The notes under the pieces are model-generated. The model was given only the letters and a program-made list of their open reading frames with translations, had not been told where the DNA came from and made no database searches. From Flavobacteriales bacterium ALC-1 (GTDB lineage: Bacteria > Bacteroidota > Bacteroidia > Flavobacteriales > Flavobacteriaceae): a stretch of DNA of 64,000 nucleotides. The position numbers and the translations under genes were made by a program. Position 1 is the stretch's first letter, and every line of letters begins with the position of its first letter. Location: NCBI GenBank assembly GCA_000171875.1, contig ABHI01000003.1:186001-250000 (forward strand), given 5' to 3'. Shown piece after piece: positions 43,531 to 51,942 of this stretch.

Positions 43531-44871
43531 ATGAAAAGTAAAGGATTAAGATGGTGGGTAATTGGCTTAATTGCTTTAGCTGCTGTTATAAATTATATAG
43601 ACAGACAAGCTTTAGGAGTCTTATGGCCAGATATTGCAGAATCTATGTTTCCGGATATGGATGCAGATGGTCGTAAAGAAATTTATGCATGGATTACTGG
43701 TAGTTTCATTTTTTTCTATGCTGGAGGTCAAGCGCTTTTCGGAAAAATATTTGATTGGATAGGAACAAGAATAGGATTCGCTATTTCCATTGGAGTATGG
43801 TCAGTAGCCACAGCTTTACATGCCTTTGCTGGCGGAGCGTGGACTTTTGCTATTTTCAGGTCTATATTAGGTCTAGCTGAAGCTGGTAATTGGCCAGGGG
43901 CAGCAAAAGGAAATGCTGAATGGTTCCCTGCAAAAGAGAGAGCATTTGCTCAAGGTTTATTTAACTCAGGAGCAGCTATTGGAGGTATTGTAGCAATACC
44001 ATTAATTGCATTTATGACTATATATTTTAGTTGGCAAATGATATTTATCATTGTTGGTCTTATCGGTTTGTTATGGTTGGTACCTTGGTTATTAATAGTA
44101 AAAGCACCACCAGAATATCATCCAAATATTTCTGAAGAAGAAAAAAAATATATACTAAGTGGTCAAATCTCAAAAGATGAGTCAGGAGATTCAACCGAAT
44201 ACAATCCAACTACAGCACAGTTATTTAAACATAGAGAAAGTTGGGGAGTTATATTAGCATCAGCAGCAATTGATCCTATATGGTGGTTGTTTGTAGCCTG
44301 GATACCAATTTATCTTAATGGTGTATATGGTATGGATGTTAAAACTATAGGTATTTATGGATGGGTTCCCTATGTTGGAGCAATGTTAGGCGCTTGGTTT
44401 GGAGGTCTTTTAGCACAAAATAAAATCAAAGCTGGATGGAGTGTAAATAAAACACGAAAACGCGTAATAACTCTTGGGTGTTTGATAATGTTTCCTTCAT
44501 TCTTTTTACTAATTGATCCAGCTGCTTTTGCATCTGTATTTAATTCTATATTCGGTTTTTTAGGTGCTAATATGAATTCACCAACAGCTGCTGTAATAAT
44601 AATGGCTATTATCTTATTTGGCTTTCAAACATCTATTGGAAATGTACAAACTTTACCTAGTGATATGTTTAGTAAGAATTCTGTAGGAACATTGTCAGGA
44701 TTTGCAGGAATGGCTGCTAAACTAGCAGTATTCGGATTTACAGTATTAGTTCCATGGCTTACAAGAGGAGATAATTATGCTCCAGCATTTTATGTAGGAG
44801 CAGGACTTACAGCTGCAGCATTATTTGCTGTTTGGGTATTGATTCCTAAAGTTGAAAAAGTAAAGGCATGA
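43531..44871 (+). CDS. MFS transporter, hexuronate (ExuT-like) type
   Basis: 446 residues, about twelve membrane helices. Helix 1 has NYIDRQALGVLWPDIAE, the form usual for ExuT/GudP-type anion:cation symporters. RSILGLAEAGNWPGAAKGNAEWFP and FNSGAAIGGIVAIPLIAF are typical of the same group. It most likely carries DEH or another unsaturated-uronate product across the inner membrane. It lies between the FCD regulator (26 bp) and an SDR gene, matching the import-then-reduce order of alginate pathways. Confidence 0.9.
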   Translation: MKSKGLRWWVIGLIALAAVINYIDRQALGVLWPDIAESMFPDMDADGRKEIYAWITGSFIFFYAGGQALFGKIFDWIGTRIGFAISIGVWSVATALHAFAGGAWTFAIFRSILGLAEAGNWPGAAKGNAEWFPAKERAFAQGLFNSGAAIGGIVAIPLIAFMTIYFSWQMIFIIVGLIGLLWLVPWLLIVKAPPEYHPNISEEEKKYILSGQISKDESGDSTEYNPTTAQLFKHRESWGVILASAAIDPIWWLFVAWIPIYLNGVYGMDVKTIGIYGWVPYVGAMLGAWFGGLLAQNKIKAGWSVNKTRKRVITLGCLIMFPSFFLLIDPAAFASVFNSIFGFLGANMNSPTAAVIIMAIILFGFQTSIGNVQTLPSDMFSKNSVGTLSGFAGMAAKLAVFGFTVLVPWLTRGDNYAPAFYVGAGLTAAALFAVWVLIPKVEKVKA

Positions 44872-44908
44872 AGTTTAAAATAAAATATAAAAAATTAATA
44901 ATAAAATA

Positions 44909-45673
44909 ATGAGTAATAATAAAGGAAAAGTAGCGATAATCACTGGGGCAACTGGTGGTATTGGTTTCGAAGTAGCAAAGCGATTAGGTAAAGATGGATA
45001 TACTGTAATACTAAATGGCATTCAACCAGAAGAAGGAGTAAAAAGAGTTGAAGAGCTTACTGCTGAAGGAATCACTGCAGAATACTATAATTTTGATGTC
45101 ACTAAAGAAGACGAGGTAACAAGTAATATTGTCAAAATCGGAGAGAAATATGGAAAAATAGATACTCTAGTTAATAATGCAGGTGGTCTAGGTGGTAGAT
45201 CTCGATTTGAAGAAATGACAACTGATTTTTACAGATTCGTAATGGCTTTAAATTTAGATTCAGTATTTTTTGCATCGAGAGCAGCAATTCCTTATCTCAA
45301 AAAAGGAGAACATCCTTCAATTATAAACTATACATCTAATGCTGGGTGGACAGCAGGTGGACCAGGAGCTGGTGTTTATGGAACTTCTAAAGCAGGTGTT
45401 CATGCAATTACTAGAGCATTAGCAAAAGATTTAGCTGAATATGGTATTAGAGCAAATGCAGTTTCACCAGGTACAATCGATACCCCATTTCATGCTCAGA
45501 TTAAAGCTACAAAGCCTGAAGTTTTTAAGTCTTGGGCTAATAATATTATGTTAGGAAGACTAGGTCAGCCAGAAGATGTTGCTGGGGTAATTTCCTTCTT
45601 AGCTAGCAAAGATGCTTCATTTATTACTGCAGAAACCATCCAAATTGGTGGTGGTCAAGCTTTAGGCATCTAA
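44909..45673 (+). CDS. SDR-family reductase, probable DEH reductase
   Basis: 254 residues of a classical SDR: GATGGIGFEVA cofactor loop, NNAGG, catalytic Ser in NYTSNAG, VYGTSKAG with Tyr and Lys, and the SPGTIDTPFHAQI substrate lid. The direct link to the hexuronate-type MFS and to KDG kinase genes makes this the best candidate for reducing DEH to 2-keto-3-deoxygluconate with NAD(P)H. The second SDR at 24937 is less directly placed. A terminator follows 27 bp after the stop. Confidence 0.87.
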   Translation: MSNNKGKVAIITGATGGIGFEVAKRLGKDGYTVILNGIQPEEGVKRVEELTAEGITAEYYNFDVTKEDEVTSNIVKIGEKYGKIDTLVNNAGGLGGRSRFEEMTTDFYRFVMALNLDSVFFASRAAIPYLKKGEHPSIINYTSNAGWTAGGPGAGVYGTSKAGVHAITRALAKDLAEYGIRANAVSPGTIDTPFHAQIKATKPEVFKSWANNIMLGRLGQPEDVAGVISFLASKDASFITAETIQIGGGQALGI

Positions 45674-45699
45674 TAGAAAATTTGATTAAAATATAAAAA

Positions 45700-45727
45700 T
45701 GCCTTTCGATTTCGAAGGGCTTTTTTT
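45700..45727 (+). terminator. Rho-independent terminator between SDR and KDG-kinase-like gene
   Basis: An 8-bp stem, GCCTTTCG with CGAAGGGC (45701-45719, one G-T pair), a three-base loop and seven T residues. It ends only 17 bases before the next ATG and leaves no room for a separate promoter between them. Confidence 0.82.
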
Positions 45728-45744
45728 GTAAATACTATTCTACT

Positions 45745-46749
45745 ATGAGTCAAACTGTAACATTTGGTGAAGTTTTAATGCGTCTATCACCTTTAGGAAA
45801 TAAAAAATTCATGCAATCTAATCGTTTAGAATGTTACTTTGGAGGAACTGAGGTTAATGTTGCTATTTCAATTGCAAATTTTGGTGGTAAAGTAAGACAT
45901 GTTTCCTCGATTTCTGATGATTTTATAGGCGATACCGCAAAATCGTATTTAAGAAAGTTTGGTGTTAGTACTTCTGCAATAGTACGTTCTAAACGCCCTT
46001 TAGGAGTTTATTTTCTTGAAGTTGGAGCTGTAATGCGACCTAGCTCAATTTCTTATAACAGGTCACATTCCGCTTTTTCAGAGATAACACCAGATATGGT
46101 AAATTGGGAGAAGGCGCTTAAAAAATGCACTTGGTTTCATTGGACAGGTATTACACCAGCACTTTGCGAAGGAGGATACCTTACGTTAAAAAAAGGATTA
46201 AAATTAGCTAGAGAAAAGGGGGTTGAAGTATCAGTCGATCCTACATATAGAAGCGGTTTGTGGAAATATGGAGCTGAGCCTAGAGAAACACTTTCAGACT
46301 TATTAAAATACTGTACAATTTTTATTGGCGGTATTAATGAAATGAATGAAATTTTAGATGCGGATTATGGATATTCAAACGAAGATTTTATAAAAGCTAG
46401 TAAGCAATTGATAAAAGAATTCCCAACTTTGAAAAAGACATTTGATAAAATTAGGACACCAATTAATGCATCTTGGCATAAAATAAGTTCTAGAATGTGG
46501 AATGGGAATGAGTTTAGGGAAACTACAGATTTAGATATTACGCATATTGTAGACAGAATAGGAACAGGTGATGCTTTTGCAGCTGGATTAATATATGGGT
46601 TGCAACACTTTGATGATTATAAAGCTATGGAATTTGCAGCTGCAGCAAGTGCTTTAAAACATACTTATGAAGGGGATGTGAATTTTTCAAATGTAGATGA
46701 AGTAATGAATATTTTAGACGGTAATACCTCAGGCAGATTTAATAGATAA
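45745..46749 (+). CDS. PfkB-family sugar kinase, KDG-kinase paralogue
   Basis: 334 residues of the ribokinase fold. Substrate-side motifs include GGTEVNVAISIANFG and WFHWTGITPAL. The nucleotide and anion-hole motif is DRIGTGDAFAAG with base D276. It is clearly related to the kinase at 47920 (both have WFHWTGITPA), but the substrate segments differ. It may phosphorylate KDG or a related keto-deoxy acid. It abuts the lacI gene tail to tail: the two stop codons are adjacent without a spacer. Expression would depend on read-through of the terminator in front of it. Confidence 0.85.
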   Translation: MSQTVTFGEVLMRLSPLGNKKFMQSNRLECYFGGTEVNVAISIANFGGKVRHVSSISDDFIGDTAKSYLRKFGVSTSAIVRSKRPLGVYFLEVGAVMRPSSISYNRSHSAFSEITPDMVNWEKALKKCTWFHWTGITPALCEGGYLTLKKGLKLAREKGVEVSVDPTYRSGLWKYGAEPRETLSDLLKYCTIFIGGINEMNEILDADYGYSNEDFIKASKQLIKEFPTLKKTFDKIRTPINASWHKISSRMWNGNEFRETTDLDITHIVDRIGTGDAFAAGLIYGLQHFDDYKAMEFAAAASALKHTYEGDVNFSNVDEVMNILDGNTSGRFNR

Positions 46750-47772
46750 TTATTTATTAGAAGAACTTCTTATTATCAATTCAGATTTTAAAATATTTTT
46801 ATCTAATTTAGGTTTCCAATTGTCTTCACTAATGCGTTTAATAAATGTTTCTGCTGCAATTTCGCCTATTTGTTTGCTGTGTTGTTTTACAGTAGTAATT
46901 GAAGGCCTAACAAAAGACGTAAAAGGTTCATTACCAAATCCAACTAAGCATATAGTTTCAGGAACTTTTATATTTTGTTCGTTTAAAACTTGAAGCGCTC
47001 CCAATGCTGCATAATCACTAGCTACATAAACTGCATCAGGTGGATTATCTAATTTAAGTAGTGCTTGCATTTTTACTCTACCGTCCTCAAGGGTTAAACT
47101 ACTTTCTAATAATAAGTGATTATCATGTGGTAAATTATATTTGTGGATAGCATCTACATAACCACGAATTCTGTTATTATAAATTCTAGTACGTCTAAAA
47201 CCACCAATATGAGCAATGCGCTTACAGCCTTTTGAAATTAAATGTTCAACAATCATGTGACTACTTTCATAATCATCTATACCTATATAATCTACATTTA
47301 AGTCATTTTCACCTCTATCAAATAAGATCAATGGAATTCCTTTAGATTTAATCTTTTCATAATGAGATAAATCTACAGTTTCATTTGCCATAGAAGCAAT
47401 AATGCCATCAACTTGGGTGTATAATAGGGTATCTATATTTTTACATTCCTTTTTAAACGATTCATTAGATTGAGTAATAATAATATTATAACCAGCTTTG
47501 TTGAGTACTGATTCCATATTTTCAATTACTGAAGAAAAAAAATGGCTATTTGTTCTAGGTACAATAACACCAACTAAATTACTTTTCCCTTTTCTTAATG
47601 CACTTGCCAAATGGTTGGGTTGGTAATCGAGTTCTTTAGCAACACGCTTAACAGCTTCTTTTGTTTTATCACTAATACGTGAGTCATTATGCATTGCCTT
47701 AGAAACTGCAGCAGGTGAAATATTTAGCTCATTAGCTATGTCTTTTAGTGTTGTTCTTTTTTTATTTGCCAA
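46750..47772 (-). CDS. LacI-family transcriptional regulator
   Basis: 340 residues. The N-terminal helix-turn-helix TLKDIANELNISPAAVSKAMHND is followed by the hinge helix HLASALRKGKSN, and then a complete periplasmic-binding-protein-like sensor domain (LVGVIVPRTNSHFF through TTVKQHSKQIGEIAAETF). It is divergent from kdgK. Its own promoter carries a perfect 28-bp palindrome, and a weaker copy lies before kdgK, so autorepression and control of kdgK-eda are likely. The ligand is probably a pathway intermediate such as KDG or KDPG, which is inference. Confidence 0.92.
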   Translation of the reverse strand: MANKKRTTLKDIANELNISPAAVSKAMHNDSRISDKTKEAVKRVAKELDYQPNHLASALRKGKSNLVGVIVPRTNSHFFSSVIENMESVLNKAGYNIIITQSNESFKKECKNIDTLLYTQVDGIIASMANETVDLSHYEKIKSKGIPLILFDRGENDLNVDYIGIDDYESSHMIVEHLISKGCKRIAHIGGFRRTRIYNNRIRGYVDAIHKYNLPHDNHLLLESSLTLEDGRVKMQALLKLDNPPDAVYVASDYAALGALQVLNEQNIKVPETICLVGFGNEPFTSFVRPSITTVKQHSKQIGEIAAETFIKRISEDNWKPKLDKNILKSELIIRSSSNK

Positions 47773-47780
47773 GTTTTTAT

Positions 47781-47832
47781 ATATTTGCTTAATCGATTAA
47801 GCAAATATAATGTTTTAACAATAAGAATCAAA
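47781..47832 (-). promoter_or_regulatory. lacI promoter with perfect 28-bp palindromic operator
   Basis: On the minus strand, TTTG (47829-47832), a 19-base spacer and TATATTTG (47802-47809) form the promoter. The palindrome spans 47781-47808, with 14-base arms ATATTTGCTTAATC and GATTAAGCAAATAT, covering the -7 box and the start site. Its core TTAATCGATTAA, with the central CG, is typical of LacI-family operators. Confidence 0.88.
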
Positions 47833-47863
47833 ACTAGTTCGTTTTGATTTCTTTTTAAACCAA

Positions 47864-47883
47864 TTGCTTAATCGATTAACTAA
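47864..47883 (+). promoter_or_regulatory. Second LacI-type operator, before kdgK
   Basis: TTGCTTAATCGATTAACTAA repeats the core of the lacI palindrome with two mismatches in the right arm. Its centre lies 79 bp from the first site, and it is 37 bases before the kdgK ATG. Both sites could be bound by one LacI tetramer. Confidence 0.75.
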
Positions 47884-47919
47884 ACAATAATTTTATAACT
47901 AATAAAACGAATATTTAGA

Positions 47920-48966
47920 ATGAAAAAAGTAGTCACTTTTGGAGAAATTATGCTAAGATTAGCACCTCAAGGATTTTTAAGGTTTTCACAAGCTAATAAT
48001 TTTGATGTTATCTACGGTGGTGGTGAATCTAATGTTGCTGTATCTTTAGCAAATTACGGTGTACCTGTAGATTTTGTAACACGTTTACCTAAAAATGATA
48101 TTGGTGCATGTGCTATGATTGAAATGCGTAAAAGAGGTGTAGGTGTAGATAAAATCATCTACGGCGGAGACCGTTTAGGAATTTACTTTTTAGAAACTGG
48201 AGCTGTTAGTAGAGGATCAAAAGTAGTTTATGATCGAGCTCATTCTGCAATTTCTGAAATCAAACCTGGAATGATAGATTGGAAATCTGTTTTTAAAGAT
48301 GTAGCTTGGTTTCATTGGACAGGGATTACTCCGGCAATATCTCAAGGTGCAGCAGATGCTTGTTTAGAAGCTGTAAAAGTGGCTAGCGAAATGGGGGTTA
48401 CTATTTCAACAGATTTAAATTATAGAGCTAAATTATGGACATTCTGTGATGATGCTCATAGAGAAAAAATAATGACAGAAATAACATCTTATTGTGATAT
48501 TATTTTAGGTAACGAAGAAGATGCAGAGAAACATTTCGGTATTCATCCAGAAGGTTTAGACGTTCACAAACATGGACATGATGTGAAAGCTGAAGCATTC
48601 TTATCAGTTTGTAAACAAATGATGGAAAAATTCCCTAGAGCTAAAAAGGTTATTACTACATTAAGAGGGTCAATTTCTGCATCACATAATACTTGGGCAG
48701 GAGTTTTATATGATGGATCAAAAATGTACGAAACCCGACAGTACCAAATTACTGATATTGTAGATAGAGTAGGTGGAGGAGATTCATTTATGGGAGGGTT
48801 AATCTATGGATTGTTAAAGTATCCAAAAGATGATCAAAATGCATTAGACTTTGCTGTTGCTGCTTCATGCTTAAAACATACGATTAAAGGGGATGCAAAT
48901 TTAGTAACCGTAACGGAAGTAGAAAAATTAATGGGAGGTGATGCCTCAGGTAGAGTAGCAAGATAA
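47920..48966 (+). CDS. kdgK: 2-keto-3-deoxygluconate kinase (PfkB family)
   Basis: 348 residues. GGGESNVAVSLANYG opens the substrate site, WFHWTGITPAIS and STDLNYRAKLW are family segments, and DRVGGGDSFMGG carries the catalytic base D288. It phosphorylates KDG to KDPG in the cytoplasm. The eda gene follows after four bases, giving the textbook kdgK-eda pair that ends the alginate pathway. It is divergent from lacI with palindromic sites between them, so it is likely induced when that repressor is released. Confidence 0.93.
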   Translation: MKKVVTFGEIMLRLAPQGFLRFSQANNFDVIYGGGESNVAVSLANYGVPVDFVTRLPKNDIGACAMIEMRKRGVGVDKIIYGGDRLGIYFLETGAVSRGSKVVYDRAHSAISEIKPGMIDWKSVFKDVAWFHWTGITPAISQGAADACLEAVKVASEMGVTISTDLNYRAKLWTFCDDAHREKIMTEITSYCDIILGNEEDAEKHFGIHPEGLDVHKHGHDVKAEAFLSVCKQMMEKFPRAKKVITTLRGSISASHNTWAGVLYDGSKMYETRQYQITDIVDRVGGGDSFMGGLIYGLLKYPKDDQNALDFAVAASCLKHTIKGDANLVTVTEVEKLMGGDASGRVAR

Positions 48967-48970
48967 GATT

Positions 48971-49639
48971 ATGGCAAATTATACAAGAATAGAAGTCGCA
49001 AATGTTATGAAACAAACCGGAATGGTTCCATTGTTTTATAATTCAGATTTGGAAATAGGTAAAAAAGTAATAAAAGCAACCTATGATGGTGGTGCGCGTT
49101 TATTAGAATTTACAGCAAGAGGTGATTTTGCTCATGAAGTTTTTGGTGAGCTTAATAAGTGGGTACTTAAAGAATTGCCAGGAATGATTATGGGAGTTGG
49201 TTCTGTTACTGATGCAGCATCTGCGTCACGTTTTATGGCTTTAGGTGCTAATTTTATAGTTACACCAGTTCTTAGAGAAGATATAGCGATTGTTTGTAAT
49301 AGGCGAAAGGTTGCTTGGTCTCCTGGATGTGGTTCTTTAACTGAAATTTGTAGAGCAGAAGAGTTAGGTTGTGAGGTGGTTAAGTTATTTCCAGGTGGTA
49401 TTTATGGACCAGATTTTGTAAAGGCAATTCGTGGTCCTCAACCTTGGACAAGTGTTATGCCAACAGGTGGAGTATCTCCAACTAGAGATAATCTTGAGGG
49501 TTGGTTTAAAGCAGGTGTAACTTGTGTTGGTATGGGGTCTAAACTTATTGCAAAAGGTGCAGATGGTAATTATGATTTTGAAAAAATTGAATCAGATACT
49601 CGAAACGCATTAAGTATTATTAATGATTTAAGATCTTAA
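48971..49639 (+). CDS. eda: KDPG aldolase
   Basis: 222 residues of the class I aldolase TIM barrel. The Schiff-base lysine is K138 in EVVKLFPGG; E46 and R50 in LLEFTARGD complete the active site; VTPV and MPTGGVSPTRDN are phosphate-side loops. It splits KDPG into pyruvate and glyceraldehyde-3-phosphate, the last step of alginate and pectin breakdown and also of the Entner-Doudoroff pathway. It is tightly linked to kdgK upstream and to a shortened LacI gene three bases downstream. Confidence 0.94.
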   Translation: MANYTRIEVANVMKQTGMVPLFYNSDLEIGKKVIKATYDGGARLLEFTARGDFAHEVFGELNKWVLKELPGMIMGVGSVTDAASASRFMALGANFIVTPVLREDIAIVCNRRKVAWSPGCGSLTEICRAEELGCEVVKLFPGGIYGPDFVKAIRGPQPWTSVMPTGGVSPTRDNLEGWFKAGVTCVGMGSKLIAKGADGNYDFEKIESDTRNALSIINDLRS

Positions 49640-49642
49640 CTA

Positions 49643-50158
49643 ATGAAATCGTCAGCTGTAACTATAAAACAAATTTCGTCTATGTCTGGGTATTCAATAT
49701 CCACAGTATCTAAGGCTTTAAATAATAAGCTTGAAATTAGTAAGGCTACACGAGATGCGATTAAAACTATAGCAAAACAGCATAATTATGTTCCTAATAA
49801 TTATGCTGTCTCACTTAGAATGCAAAAAACAGGCTCTATTGCTGTTATATTACCAGAAATTACTCAAACTTGTTATAGTTACTCACTTTGTCATTTGCAA
49901 AAATCGGCTGAAAATTTCGGATATAGAATTCTGTTTTATCAATCATTTTACTCTAATGCTAAAGAGTTAGATTATATTAAGAGCCTTAATGATGGTTCTA
50001 TTGAAGGAATTATTGTTGTTTCATCAGAAACTAAGCAAAAATCTCAATATAATGGTAATTCTATTTCTGTTGAATTGCTTAAGGTTAACCTAAATCACTC
50101 TCTTGAAGAAATTAAACGACTTTCATATAATAGTTTAATAAGGCTACTGAAAAGCTAA
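49643..50158 (+). CDS. Shortened LacI-family regulator
   Basis: 171 residues, about half the usual length. The helix-turn-helix is complete (TIKQISSMSGYSISTVSKALNN), as are the hinge (NNYAVSLRMQKTGS) and the first subdomain up to DGSIEGIIVVSSETKQ. Then about 150 residues of sensor domain are missing, and the protein ends NHSLEEIKRLSYNSLIRLLKS, which resembles the late helix of full LacI proteins (compare KQIGEIAAETFIKRI in the protein at 46750). I read this as an internal in-frame deletion. Whether it still binds DNA, for instance as a ligand-blind repressor, is open. It is three bases after eda. Confidence 0.75.
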   Translation: MKSSAVTIKQISSMSGYSISTVSKALNNKLEISKATRDAIKTIAKQHNYVPNNYAVSLRMQKTGSIAVILPEITQTCYSYSLCHLQKSAENFGYRILFYQSFYSNAKELDYIKSLNDGSIEGIIVVSSETKQKSQYNGNSISVELLKVNLNHSLEEIKRLSYNSLIRLLKS

Positions 50159-50254
50159 AAGTTTTTTTGCCTTATTATGTAATGGTTTTTATATTAACAT
50201 TTTTAGAGCCTCTACTAACTAAAAAATGATATTCTGAAAAAAGCAATCCAATAT

Positions 50255-51073
50255 ATGATTATTAGTGCGCTAGCATTTACATTTTTAAATGTATTTGTAA
50301 AATCACTTAATAGTTTTAATGTTTATCAAATAGTATTTTTTAGAGCTATTGGCTCATTATTTTTTACGATACCATTTTTACTAAGAAATAAGATTTCAAT
50401 AATAGGAAATAAAAAGTCTTTGTTAATCACTCGAAGTGTATTTGGTTTCATCTCTATGACATTATTCTTTTTGTCCTTAAAGTATATTGCAATGGGAACT
50501 GCAGTGTCCATAAGATATATTGCACCAATTTTTGCAGCATTTTTTGCTTTAATAATACTAAAGGAGAAAATAAAACCCATACAATGGCTGTTTTTTGCTA
50601 TTGCATTTTCTGGTGTATTGGTTTTAAAGGGATTTAATGCAGATGTACAGATTGAAGGTGTTATTTTGGCAATTATTTCTGCAATTTTCGCTGGATTGGT
50701 ATATATAATTATCAGAAAGATAGGTAATGATGACCACCCAGTAGTAGTTGTAAATTATTTTATGGTTATTTCTACAATAATTGGTGGGTTATTATCTATA
50801 AAAGGTTGGATAAACCCAGCAAATGATGAATGGTTAATTCTTCTAAGTTTAGGTGTTTTTGGTTATTTCGCTCAGTTATATATGACAAAAGCAATGCAAG
50901 TTGGAGAAACCAATCAAGTAGCCCCCTTAAAGTATATTGAAGTACTTTTTACAATATTAATTGGAGCAATTTGGTTAGATGAAAATTATACGTTAATCAG
51001 TTTGGGAGGTATTTTATTAATCTTGATTGGATTAATTTTAAATATCGTAATAAAAAAATCAAATCGGATTTGA
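50255..51073 (+). CDS. EamA/DMT-superfamily transporter
   Basis: 272 residues and ten or so membrane helices in two EamA repeats (VSIRYIAPIFAAFFALIILKEKI and APLKYIEVLFTILIGAIWLDE are the equivalent ends of the repeats). Such carriers export or import small metabolites; no substrate can be assigned. The ATG at 50255 lies inside what looks like the first helix (in-frame LKKAIQY just upstream with no ATG), so translation may start at a rare codon a few residues earlier. It sits between the alginate locus and tRNA-Met, inside the direct-repeat boundaries. Confidence 0.82.
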   Translation: MIISALAFTFLNVFVKSLNSFNVYQIVFFRAIGSLFFTIPFLLRNKISIIGNKKSLLITRSVFGFISMTLFFLSLKYIAMGTAVSIRYIAPIFAAFFALIILKEKIKPIQWLFFAIAFSGVLVLKGFNADVQIEGVILAIISAIFAGLVYIIIRKIGNDDHPVVVVNYFMVISTIIGGLLSIKGWINPANDEWLILLSLGVFGYFAQLYMTKAMQVGETNQVAPLKYIEVLFTILIGAIWLDENYTLISLGGILLILIGLILNIVIKKSNRI

Positions 51074-51284
51074 GAATGTATTATTCTTGCATTATAAAAA
51101 TTATTTAGAGTGACTTATGTCGCTAATTTTATAGTGATTTATATCTTGTAGCAAGAACAAAAATTATTCTTAGTGATTCTTCTTAATTGAATTATATAGT
51201 ATTGGAAGACCAAACACGATCATGTTTATTGATTATTTTTTATACCACTTCTCATAAAAGCTAGCTTTTTCTGTTTCTTGGAAT

Positions 51285-51317
51285 AAAAAAAGTCCAGTAC
51301 TTTCGTACTAGACTTTT
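51285..51317 (-). terminator. Terminator of tRNA-Met
   Basis: On the minus strand the stem AGTCTAGTAC/GTACTGGACT closes on the tetraloop GAAA, followed by seven T residues. It lies just past the tRNA 3' end. A diverged copy of the same hairpin follows the truncated tRNA at 13844. Confidence 0.88.
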
Positions 51318-51324
51318 ACTGTTG

Positions 51325-51398
51325 TAGCGAGAACGAGAATTGAACTCGTGACCTCCGGGTTATGAATCCGACGCTCTAACCGACTGAGCTACCTCGCC
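51325..51398 (-). tRNA. tRNA-Met (anticodon CAT)
   Basis: 74 bases without encoded CCA. The 5' acceptor strand GGCGAGG pairs with TCTCGCT (two G-T pairs). The D arm is GCTC/GAGC, the anticodon loop is TTCATAA, and the T arm is ACGAG/CTCGT with loop TTCAATT. The anticodon stem has one A-C mismatch next to the loop. CAT can mean elongator Met, initiator or Ile2; the G1-T72 pair and D arm favour elongator Met. It marks the right border of the alginate-locus interval. Confidence 0.9.
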
Positions 51399-51528
51399 AT
51401 AATTGCGGCTGCAAATATAAAAACAAATTCTACGACAACAAACATTACATTCTAAAAAAATAATTTTTAGTTTAAAGTTTTGAATTGCACCATAATTGTA
51501 TATATTGAGCATATATTATTACTTAGTT

Positions 51529-51921
51529 ATGGACGATAAAGAAAAATATGAAATGGAGTTTGTAATACAAGCTTCCCCCTCTCTTATATATACATATATA
51601 TCAACACCTTCAGGTTTATCAGAGTGGTTTGCCGATAATGTAAATTCTCGTGGTGAGCTATTCACTTTTATTTGGGATGGTTCAGAAGAACAAGCTAAAT
51701 TATTAAGCAAAAAAAGTGGAGAACGTGTTAAGTTCCGCTGGTTAGCTGATGATGAAGATGGAGCGTCTTATTATTTTGAAATCCGAATTCAAGTAGATGA
51801 AATTACCAAAGATGTATCTTTAATGATTACTGACTTTGCTGAAGATGATGAAATAGAAGAGGGTAAAATGCTTTGGGAAAATCAAATAGGTAGCCTTAAG
51901 CAAGTTTTAGGCTCAAGGTAA
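51529..51921 (+). CDS. START-like domain protein
   Basis: 130 residues from the ATG at 51529 (MDDKEKYEMEF); the frame is open a little further upstream but without a better start. It has an SRPBCC/AHSA1-like helix-grip fold: FVIQASPSLIYTYISTPSGLSEWFADNV at the N-terminus and a closing long helix MLWENQIGSLKQVLG. The family is common and conserved in Bacteroidota, usually as a single copy; a ligand is unknown. A terminator lies directly behind it. Confidence 0.82.
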   Translation: MDDKEKYEMEFVIQASPSLIYTYISTPSGLSEWFADNVNSRGELFTFIWDGSEEQAKLLSKKSGERVKFRWLADDEDGASYYFEIRIQVDEITKDVSLMITDFAEDDEIEEGKMLWENQIGSLKQVLGSR

Positions 51922-51942
51922 GTGTAACTAACTCAACTATTA

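Noticed and set aside
47781..47808. 28-bp palindrome as a transposon end or terminator
   Set aside because: It has no T tract and no partner flanking a transposase. Its position on the -7 box and its LacI-type core fit an operator.
49788..49970. Second reading frame inside the short lacI gene as evidence of a frameshift
   Set aside because: Its translation shows no LacI-like sequence; the missing sensor part is better explained by an in-frame deletion.
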